A DNA stretch of 57,231 nucleotides. Source: CAZBUK01 sp964495085. GTDB lineage: Bacteria; Bacteroidota; Ignavibacteria; T3Sed10-11. This document shows, piece after piece, positions 8,758 to 14,988 of the stretch (position 1 is the first letter of the stretch; every line of letters begins with the position of its first letter). Location of the stretch: the NCBI GenBank assembly GCA_964495085.1, contig CAZBUK010000017.1:1-57231 (forward strand), written 5' to 3'. The position numbers were made by a program, and so were the translations under genes. The notes beneath the pieces are model-generated. The model did no database searches and had not been told where the DNA came from. It worked only from the letters and a program-made list of their open reading frames with translations.

Positions 8758-9423
8758 TTAATAATTTTTCATAATTTCATCAGGGGATTTTTTCCGTATG
8801 TCCGGTACGGTGCAGCCCTGTTTCGGATATCCGGTCGGTATGATAACAACCGGGGTTTCGTTTCCCGGCCGATCGAGTATCCGATTTAAAAAGCCCATCG
8901 GATTCGGCGTATGCGTCAGTGCGGCAAGACCGGCGGTGTGAAGCGCTGCGATCAGTAATCCCATAGCCATGCCGACGGATTCGTTCACGTAATAGTTCTT
9001 TCTTTTTCCGGTTTCGGTCGGTTCGTATGTCTGTTTAAAGACGACAATAAGTACAGGAGCGGTCTCCAGATATTCCTTGTTTGCATCGGTACCGAACGGG
9101 GCAAGCGCCTCGAGCCATTCCCTGGTAAACCGACCTTCGTAGTTTGTACTTTCCTCTTCCTCGGCAGCCAGGCGAATCCGGTGTTTTATTTCCGGATCTT
9201 CGATTATACAGAAAAACCATGGTTGTTTGTTCGCGCCGGAGGGTGCGGTTCCCGCAGTTCTGATTGCAGTTTCTATGACCGACATCGGGATCGGTTCGGG
9301 TGAGAACTCGCGAATCGATCTGCGTTGACTCATTCGCGAATGAAACTCCCGTCCGCGGCGTACCATTTCGGCTTCATCCAGCCGGTCAAACCGGTACGGG
9401 ATAAACTTAAATTCCTGTTGCAT
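8758..9423 (-). CDS. Nitroreductase-family flavoprotein, iodotyrosine deiodinase (IYD)-like
   Basis: A 221-residue FMN-binding nitroreductase fold: RRSIREFSPEPIP (residues 34-46) and TAPSGANKQPWFF (59-71) are the phosphate and flavin contacts. The sequence follows the IYD subgroup closely, with NKEYLETAPVLIVVFKQTY, HTPNPMGFLNRIL and IIPTGYP. The three residues that close the substrate lid over halotyrosine in animal IYD (Glu, Tyr four residues later, Lys) have counterparts here at Glu91, Tyr95 and Lys116, judged by aligning from memory. Reductive dehalogenation of halogenated phenols or halotyrosine, or a related reduction, is plausible. There is no signal peptide, so it is cytoplasmic. It stands 49 bases before the amidohydrolase operon on the same strand. 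Confidence 0.82.
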   Translation of the reverse strand: MQQEFKFIPYRFDRLDEAEMVRRGREFHSRMSQRRSIREFSPEPIPMSVIETAIRTAGTAPSGANKQPWFFCIIEDPEIKHRIRLAAEEEESTNYEGRFTREWLEALAPFGTDANKEYLETAPVLIVVFKQTYEPTETGKRKNYYVNESVGMAMGLLIAALHTAGLAALTHTPNPMGFLNRILDRPGNETPVVIIPTGYPKQGCTVPDIRKKSPDEIMKNY

Positions 9424-9614
9424 AAGGAACGATTCGTTATGGAATCATTAATGGTTGAGAAGGATCGTTGTGTTCGGTAAGCACTGATATAGATTTACAA
9501 AAAAAAATCCATATCATCAAGCGGTGCGTCCTCATATCCGGGGAGAGTTTGAAAAGCGTACATACAGGTCTCGGATCGGTTCGCGGTACGGAGTCCGTAC
9601 CCGGGGTATTTCGG

Positions 9615-10106
9615 TCAATAGTACGCCATGAATCTCCCGCACAAGATTACCGTTATCCAAACGACGATGGAAATGAATCCGGCGACCCTCATCCGGGCGG
9701 AGGATCGAACCGGACTTTCAGAGTTCCGGGCGAACCGCCTTAGAGCAGCATTTATATAAACTCCGTTCAGCAAGCCGAAAACTATCATGATCAGCTTCGC
9801 ATGAAAAACGGGATGGTTATACCAGTCCGTGGCGTGGGCTATGAAGAGCAGGGAACCCGAGAGAAATATGAGCAGGAATCCTGCGATCATTAACGGCAAG
9901 TACTGCTTCAGCAGCCTATCCGGCCGCAACGATCCCATGACCCCGAGTATGCGCAGGTCGAGGATAAACACCGTACCTGCCATCAGAACGATGCCGATCA
10001 GATGAACCGACTGGAGCAGCGGGTAGAGCCATACCGAGCGCCGAATCAGAAATCCGGCTGCCGATTGCTCAAGAGCGTGAACAATCGCATAGACGGAATC
10101 GGTCAT
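9615..10106 (-). CDS. DUF6644-type four-helix membrane protein
   Basis: A 163-residue protein with four predicted membrane helices: about residues 25-50 (LYPLLQSVHLIGIVLMAGTV), 68-90, 97-118 and 138-158. His34, His95, His98 and His102 sit near helix ends, the kind of pattern that could bind haem or copper. I recognise it as resembling DUF6644, which has no established function. Its ATG overlaps the stop of the DUF6152 gene by one base (TAATG), so the two are translationally coupled. As I recall, the two families are frequent neighbours, suggesting a shared periplasmic/inner-membrane process involving metal or redox chemistry. Confidence 0.7.
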   Translation of the reverse strand: MTDSVYAIVHALEQSAAGFLIRRSVWLYPLLQSVHLIGIVLMAGTVFILDLRILGVMGSLRPDRLLKQYLPLMIAGFLLIFLSGSLLFIAHATDWYNHPVFHAKLIMIVFGLLNGVYINAALRRFARNSESPVRSSARMRVAGFISIVVWITVILCGRFMAYY

Positions 10107-10459
10107 TACCGGACGATATAGGTCTCATCGCCCAAAACCAGCTCGAAGATACGGGTGTATCGATCTCGGTTTCTGTGTGGATGGCCTGCTATCGTGATAA
10201 CGGCCCCTTCGTTCAGATTCTCCTCATGCAATCCAGCCCTCCGTATTCTCCGAGGCGGCGCCATGACCACATTCCACGTCTCGTTGCCCACCCTCAGACT
10301 TATCGTAACGTGGGGATTCTCAAAGGATACTGAGAGTACCGTGCCCTCGAGGTGGACCGTCGAATCCTGATTGAATTCCGACCAGCCATGATGAGCGACG
10401 AGTATAGAACATGGGAGAAGGAAAATACATGCGATGTAAAAATATTTTACCTGTTTCAT
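10106..10459 (-). CDS. DUF6152 family small periplasmic protein
   Basis: A 117-residue protein with a signal peptide (residues 1 to about 22, ending at VAHHGW) and a GAGGAG ribosome binding site. The mature N-terminus HHGWSEF, followed by LEGTVLSVSFENPHVTISL, WNVVMAPPRRI and GHPHRNRD, is the DUF6152 pattern. The adjacent histidines immediately after the leader and the NPH motif suggest metal binding (inference). It overlaps the downstream DUF6644 gene by one base. Function not established. Confidence 0.75.
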   Translation of the reverse strand: MKQVKYFYIACIFLLPCSILVAHHGWSEFNQDSTVHLEGTVLSVSFENPHVTISLRVGNETWNVVMAPPRRIRRAGLHEENLNEGAVITIAGHPHRNRDRYTRIFELVLGDETYIVR

Positions 10460-10674
10460 AGTTCACTCCTCATTCTGTTTATGTGAGTAATTCTTAGGAT
10501 ATTCAATGAAAATCGTCGCGATGTAATTCTGTCCGTAGTAAAGCGTATAATTCCGGAGGTTCCCGGATGACTCGTGCCTGCGATTTTATCGAGGATCGAG
10601 TGTAATATCCGGATATACGAGCGTAAAAAAAATGAATGTAACGATCACGGATCCTATTTCGATATCCGGAATTG

Positions 10675-11091
10675 TTACCCGTCGAAATTGATCGATGTAT
10701 GGGTACCGTCGCAAAAAGGTTTATTGCCGGAACGACCGCACCGGCATAGCGCGGTCCTGGTGTCCCTTCGGATTTCGGATCCTTTTGTGTCGCGCACCAC
10801 GATATCGCCACGCAGATACAACGGGCCATTCGGAACGACTGTCACACTCATTTTAGCATCGGGCGATTCTTCGTCGCCTCCGTCGAGACGCTCGTAATGC
10901 AGAGCTCCGGTCGGACATCGTTTTACGACCTCTGCGACTTTCTCTACATCGGCACGTTCGGGACGGATCCACGGTTTTCTGTTGCGATCGAAAACCTCCC
11001 GCAATCCTACAAGACAATATCCGGAATGAATACAGAGACGTGGTTCGAAGTAGACTATTATATTTTCGGATTTATATGCGCGCCGCGACAT
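10675..11091 (-). CDS. Fer4_19-like plus CDGSH iron-sulfur protein
   Basis: A 138-residue cytoplasmic protein with two predicted Fe-S modules. Residues 1-65 hold a divergent mono-cluster ferredoxin-like pattern (C20-IHSGYC26 and C59PTGAL). Residues 113-133 hold a CDGSH motif, ALCRCGRSGNKPFCDGTH, with Cys116, Cys118, Cys127 and His131 as the expected 3Cys-1His ligands of a 2Fe-2S cluster. I chose the ATG at 11091 because AAGGGG lies 9 bases upstream; a longer form from a GTG at 11109 would add six residues and lacks such a site. It starts 31 bases after the stop of the VOC dioxygenase-like gene and is probably co-transcribed with it, consistent with a redox role in electrophile or quinone handling. 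Confidence 0.83.
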   Translation of the reverse strand: MSRRAYKSENIIVYFEPRLCIHSGYCLVGLREVFDRNRKPWIRPERADVEKVAEVVKRCPTGALHYERLDGGDEESPDAKMSVTVVPNGPLYLRGDIVVRDTKGSEIRRDTRTALCRCGRSGNKPFCDGTHTSINFDG

Positions 11092-11122
11092 CCTACGTTT
11101 CCCCTTCACTCGAATGAATATA

Positions 11123-12070
11123 TCAGTCGACAGCCGGAATCATTAACGTCGGAAGCGATGCCTCGATTTCGTTCCGCCTGCGTTCGTACCATTCGGGCAA
11201 TGTCAGATTCAAACCGAGCGAATCCAGCGGTTCGTCGACGGTAAATCCCGGAATATCGGTGGCCACTTCGAACAACACCCCTCCCGGTTCGCGGAAGTAT
11301 ATCGAATAAAAATATTTTCTGTTGATCACCGGCGTCACATTGTATCCCGCCGATACAAGTTTCTCTCTCATCTCGAGCTGCGAAGATTCATCCGGAACGC
11401 GGAATGCAATATGGTGAACGGTTCCAACCGAAATCCTGCCCCGTGCAGTATCCGGGAGCTGCAGAATATCGAGATATCCGATATTGTCGACGTCACCGAC
11501 GGCAAATCTTTTCCGGTTGCCTATCTCCGCAATCAGGCGAACTCCGAAAAAAGACTGCAACAGATCGACTGTTTTTCTCAAATATTCGTAGGCAAGCGTA
11601 ACGCCGAAGATACCCCTGATAGATCCCCCGGAATCGAACATGTCCGAATCATCCACCACGCCGCGATCGGACTCTCCCGCTACCAGCTCAATCTGCATAC
11701 CGTCGGGATCGTACAGCGTGATGACGGTATCTCCGAATCGAGTAAACGGACCCTCGAATCGAATATTCCGGTCGATGAGCCGATCGCTCCAGGAGCCGAC
11801 CGATTCGCGTGGAATCCGCAGAGATACTGCCGTCGCCTGGCTAATGCCCCGATATCCGCGGGGTGCACCGGGCCATGGGAAAAAGGTAAGAATGCTGCCG
11901 GGACCGGCGGATCGATTGCCGTAGTAGAGATGATAGGTTGAAGGATCGTCGAAATTTACCGTCTTCTTCACAAGCTTTAGTCCAAGTACACCCCCATAAA
12001 AATCGATATTTGATTGCGGATGACCGGCAAGGGCCGTCACGTGATGAAGACCTCGGATTTGACTTTCCAT
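11123..12070 (-). CDS. VOC-family ring-cleaving dioxygenase-like protein (MhqO/PcpA type)
   Basis: A 315-residue protein with two tandem vicinal-oxygen-chelate modules. The first begins IRGLHHVTALAGHPQSNIDF and the second includes GTVHHIAFRVPDESS, ending FREPGGVLFEVATDIPGF. The metal triad is expected from His in GLHHVT or VHHIAF and the Glu of LFEVA. Such proteins act as Fe(II)-dependent hydroquinone or catechol cleaving enzymes and are often under MarR/MhqR-type regulators. I chose the internal ATG at 12070 because the family begins near this point; a frame open to an ATG at 12154 would add 28 residues unlike the family. A MarR gene and a YceI gene lie just upstream, separated by a terminator. 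Confidence 0.82.
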   Translation of the reverse strand: MESQIRGLHHVTALAGHPQSNIDFYGGVLGLKLVKKTVNFDDPSTYHLYYGNRSAGPGSILTFFPWPGAPRGYRGISQATAVSLRIPRESVGSWSDRLIDRNIRFEGPFTRFGDTVITLYDPDGMQIELVAGESDRGVVDDSDMFDSGGSIRGIFGVTLAYEYLRKTVDLLQSFFGVRLIAEIGNRKRFAVGDVDNIGYLDILQLPDTARGRISVGTVHHIAFRVPDESSQLEMREKLVSAGYNVTPVINRKYFYSIYFREPGGVLFEVATDIPGFTVDEPLDSLGLNLTLPEWYERRRNEIEASLPTLMIPAVD

Positions 12071-12189
12071 AAAAAATGTTTCGTACCTGAATATTTTATA
12101 ATCCGGCGACTCTCTGCTGTCGTCGATATAGAAATGGGTTATATGAGGTAACAATCGGAAGTCATCGTTTGTGCCGTGGGGTAACGAAT

Positions 12190-12227
12190 AAAAAAACCCG
12201 CCGCCCTTCCGGAAGATGGGTTGCGGG
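12190..12227 (-). terminator. Rho-independent terminator after the YceI gene
   Basis: Read on the minus strand, CCCGC is followed by a paired, partly self-complementary middle (TTCCGGAA) and then GCGGG and a run of seven T. The arms are at 12223-12227 and 12197-12201, and the T tract is complementary to 12190-12196. It lies 25 bases past the YceI stop and upstream of the VOC gene, so the MarR-YceI transcript probably ends here at least in part. Confidence 0.8.
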
Positions 12228-12251
12228 AATTTTCCGACCGCACATATCCGA

Positions 12252-12836
12252 TTACTGGCTGATAAATTGCGCGGTGATTTCGAGATTTACGTCTTTTCCA
12301 ACCATGAACCCTCCGGCTTCGAGAGCCCGATTCCACTGGACGCCGAAATCATCCCGGTTAATAGTCGTCATTGCCTTAAAGGCAGCCCTTTTTCCTCCCC
12401 GGGGGTTGTCGACCGTCCCGACGTATTCGGTATCGAGAACTACAGGTTTCGTAACGTCGCGAATTGTCAGATTGCCTTCGACCTTATACCGGTTGTCGCC
12501 TACTTTATCGAACGATGTGGACACGAACTTGATTTCAGGATGGTTTTCAACATCGAAGAAATCGGCGGATCTGAGGTGATTATCCCGATCTGCATTATGC
12601 GTGTTGATAGTCGCGGAATTTATCGTTACCTCAAGCCTGCTTCCGCTGAAATCATCGTTTTCCTGAATCAGGATCGCATCGTAATCGGTATAGGTTCCTC
12701 TGACATCGGTCAACATCATATAACGCACGTTGAAATCCAGTCCGCTGTGCGTCTTATCCAATTTCCATGTTGTCTGAGCCGATACGGATGAGAGTGAGAA
12801 GAGAAGAAGGAATAGTAGTGACGATAGGGTTTTCAT
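12252..12836 (-). CDS. YceI-family exported polyisoprenoid-binding-like protein
   Basis: A 194-residue protein of the YceI lipocalin-like family. The signal peptide is MKTLSSLLFLLLFSLSSVSA. The domain opens TTWKLDKTHSGLDFNVRYMM and contains LEVTINSATINTHN, RDNHLRSADFFDVENHPEI, VEGNLTIRDVTKPV and RDDFGVQWN, all standard YceI landmarks. It should bind a hydrophobic isoprenoid-like ligand in the periplasm. The ATG at 12836 has GGAGG 7 bases upstream; the frame extends 26 residues further but without a leader-like start. It follows the MarR gene with 84 bases between and is followed by a rho-independent terminator. Confidence 0.9.
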   Translation of the reverse strand: MKTLSSLLFLLLFSLSSVSAQTTWKLDKTHSGLDFNVRYMMLTDVRGTYTDYDAILIQENDDFSGSRLEVTINSATINTHNADRDNHLRSADFFDVENHPEIKFVSTSFDKVGDNRYKVEGNLTIRDVTKPVVLDTEYVGTVDNPRGGKRAAFKAMTTINRDDFGVQWNRALEAGGFMVGKDVNLEITAQFISQ

Positions 12837-12880
12837 GGTATACCTCCAATGGTTGAAATTATTGACGATCATAGTTACGA

Positions 12881-12912
12881 GTTTATATAATTCAAATTCA
12901 AAATATATAAAC
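12881..12912. promoter_or_regulatory. Perfect 9-bp inverted repeat between marR and yceI genes (candidate operator)
   Basis: GTTTATATA at 12881-12889 and TATATAAAC at 12904-12912 are exact reverse complements separated by 14 AT-rich bases. The element lies in the 84-base gap between the MarR gene and the YceI ribosome binding site. It could be a MarR-type operator or overlap an internal promoter. It is not a convincing terminator because the T-rich stretch on the minus strand precedes the stem. Confidence 0.45.
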
Positions 12913-12920
12913 AAAAAAAA

Positions 12921-13379
12921 CTACTTATGAAGTTCCACAGATCTTCCGAATTTTTTGAGGAGCGATGCCAGTTTTTCCTGTTCATTCGGCGTCAGCACGG
13001 ATACCTTCCCTGCTACAAATTCCGCATGCTCCGGAAATATCCGACCGAACAGTTCATATCCTGCTGCTGTCAGTTGTACATAAATCTGCCTGCGGTCCCC
13101 CGGTTTTCTTATCCTTTCCACCAATCCGATCTTTTCGAGATTATCGATTACCACAGTCATGTTACCACCGCTTACCAGCATTTTACGGCACAAGGCCCCG
13201 ATCGTCATCGGCCCCAGGTGTCCGAGACATTCGAGCGCCCCGAATTGGGGGACTGTCAATCCGAACTCATGAATATTCTGTGCTGCGAGGTTATTCATAG
13301 TCGAGAAAGCGCGTGATAATTTTACCCACATACCTAACGCACGATCAATCCGCTTGCCATATTTCTCTGTCGTCTTCAT
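12921..13379 (-). CDS. MarR-family transcriptional regulator
   Basis: A 152-residue winged-helix regulator. The helix-turn-helix and wing are seen in TVPQFGALECLGHLGPMTIG, then GGNMTVVIDNLEKIGLVERI and RKPGDRRQIYVQLTAAG, the last being the wing signature (D-R-R). It should act as a homodimeric repressor released by a phenolic, quinone or oxidative signal. Its neighbours (YceI, a ring-cleaving-dioxygenase-like protein, an Fe-S protein and an IYD-like nitroreductase) fit a quinone/electrophile response regulon of the MhqR kind; that link is inferred from context. Candidate palindromic operators lie both upstream and immediately downstream. Confidence 0.9.
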   Translation of the reverse strand: MKTTEKYGKRIDRALGMWVKLSRAFSTMNNLAAQNIHEFGLTVPQFGALECLGHLGPMTIGALCRKMLVSGGNMTVVIDNLEKIGLVERIRKPGDRRQIYVQLTAAGYELFGRIFPEHAEFVAGKVSVLTPNEQEKLASLLKKFGRSVELHK

Positions 13380-13409
13380 AACAATATAATTCTAATTAAT
13401 AATATTTTA

Positions 13410-13459
13410 ACTCGAATATATATAATTTCCAATATCGAGTCAAACCCTCGAATTAATTC
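13410..13459. promoter_or_regulatory. Candidate MarR operator/promoter region upstream of marR
   Basis: Two palindromic elements lie in the 109-base gap between the malQ stop and the MarR start. ACTCGA at 13410-13415 pairs with TCGAGT at 13435-13440, each flanked internally by AATAT. A perfect 10-base palindrome GAATTAATTC lies at 13450-13459. The ATCTCGA-like half-site resembles what I remember of MhqR boxes in Bacillus, which is suggestive only. Autoregulation of marR would be expected. Confidence 0.4.
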
Positions 13460-13488
13460 AATGCGCATTACCGATTCCATGTATGACT

Positions 13489-14988
13489 TTACGCTCGTCC
13501 ATAGGTGACCGTTATCGCTGCTAATTTCTCCCGTAGCGCCGCATCCAATTGATCCGGAGTTAATCTCCATTCCCAATTCCCAGAGAGCGTTCCCGGTTTA
13601 TTCATTCTACCGTCTTCTCCCAATCCGAGAATATCCTGCATCGGTATCACGACAAGATTTGCCACTGACATCATCGCAAGCCGGACTACCTCCCAGGAGA
13701 CATCGTCACCGGTGACTGATTTCCCGAGATATTCAATCACCCGTTTCCTATCCGCATCGCTCGCTTCTTTGTCAAACCATCCGCGCACTGTATTGTTATC
13801 GTGCGTGCCCGTATAGACGACACATTCGGAGATATGATTGTGCGGGATATACGAACTGCGCGGCATGTTTTCAAAAAAGGCAAAGAGCAATACACGCATG
13901 CCGGGTATATTGAAGTGCGTCAGAATTTCCCGGACATCGGGGGTGATGACGCCTAGGTCTTCAGCAACCAACGGAACATTCGGGAAATATTTATACAGCG
14001 TCTTCAGAAAATCATATACGGGCGCCTCCACCCATCGACCGTTCACCGCTGTCTGTTCGTGGGCGGGTACTTCCCAGTATGCAACCAATCCCCGGAAGTG
14101 ATCGATGCGCATCAGATTGATCAGCGTCAGATTGTGCTGAACCCGTTTCATCCACCATAGAAAGCCCGTCTCTTTCAATCTATCCCAGTCAAACACGGGA
14201 TTACCCCATAACTGGCCGGTATCGCTGAATATATCGGGTGGTACTCCCGCAACCGCTACCGGCTTCCGAGAATTGTTTAATTTGAACAGGTCCGGGTTTG
14301 TCCACACGTCGGCGCTGTCGTAGTTTATATAAATCGGAATGTCGCCGAAGAGGGTGATTCCCCGCTCGTTAGCATATTTTTTCAGTTCAGCCCACTGCCG
14401 GAAAAACAGGAACTGATAGAATTTTTCTCTCTTGATTTCTCCGCTTAATTCGCTTCTGACTTCAGCCATCGGACCTTCAATCCGGTCGCGCAGCTGCCAG
14501 TCCCAATCGCCCCAAACCGCATTGTTGAACTTCCTCTTCAGCGCCGAGAACATTGCGAATGGGTCAAGCCAGTAGGATTCATGCAGACAGTATGTCTCGA
14601 ACTCCGCCTCGAGTTTTTTAGTTCTCAAGAATCGGTCGAAGGCAAGCGCCAGAATGGAGTATTTGAACGCTTCCACGCCGCCGTAATCTACTCTGTCGGC
14701 ACGAAGTTTCAGACCGATCTCGATATCCTTTTTCCTGAGCAGTCCGTCGTCAACCAGTATTTCCGGACTGATCAATATCGGATTGCCTGCAAACGCGGAG
14801 TTGCTGCTATACGGCGAGTTGCCGTGTGCCGGATTCGTCGGGTTCAGCGGCAGCACCTGCCAGGCGCTTTGATGCGTCTCGTTGAGAAAATCGACGAATC
14901 TGTATGCTGCTGGCCCCAGATCGCCTATACCAAAAGGCGAAGAGAGCGAAGTAATATGGAGTAAAATACCGCTGCCCCTGATCTTCAT
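13489..14988 (-). CDS. malQ: 4-alpha-glucanotransferase (GH77, amylomaltase)
   Basis: A 499-residue GH77 enzyme of usual length for the short bacterial type. It opens RGSGILLHITSLSSPFGIGD. The catalytic residues are visible: nucleophile Asp296 in LMRIDHFRGL, acid/base Glu343 in LVAEDLG and stabiliser Asp397 in YTGTHDNNT. It transfers alpha-1,4-glucan segments between chains, lengthening short maltooligosaccharides in the cytoplasm. It is the last gene of the glgE-to-malQ operon and its ATG overlaps the treY stop (ATGA). Here it would recycle short maltodextrins left by TreY/TreZ. Confidence 0.95.
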   Translation of the reverse strand: MKIRGSGILLHITSLSSPFGIGDLGPAAYRFVDFLNETHQSAWQVLPLNPTNPAHGNSPYSSNSAFAGNPILISPEILVDDGLLRKKDIEIGLKLRADRVDYGGVEAFKYSILALAFDRFLRTKKLEAEFETYCLHESYWLDPFAMFSALKRKFNNAVWGDWDWQLRDRIEGPMAEVRSELSGEIKREKFYQFLFFRQWAELKKYANERGITLFGDIPIYINYDSADVWTNPDLFKLNNSRKPVAVAGVPPDIFSDTGQLWGNPVFDWDRLKETGFLWWMKRVQHNLTLINLMRIDHFRGLVAYWEVPAHEQTAVNGRWVEAPVYDFLKTLYKYFPNVPLVAEDLGVITPDVREILTHFNIPGMRVLLFAFFENMPRSSYIPHNHISECVVYTGTHDNNTVRGWFDKEASDADRKRVIEYLGKSVTGDDVSWEVVRLAMMSVANLVVIPMQDILGLGEDGRMNKPGTLSGNWEWRLTPDQLDAALREKLAAITVTYGRA

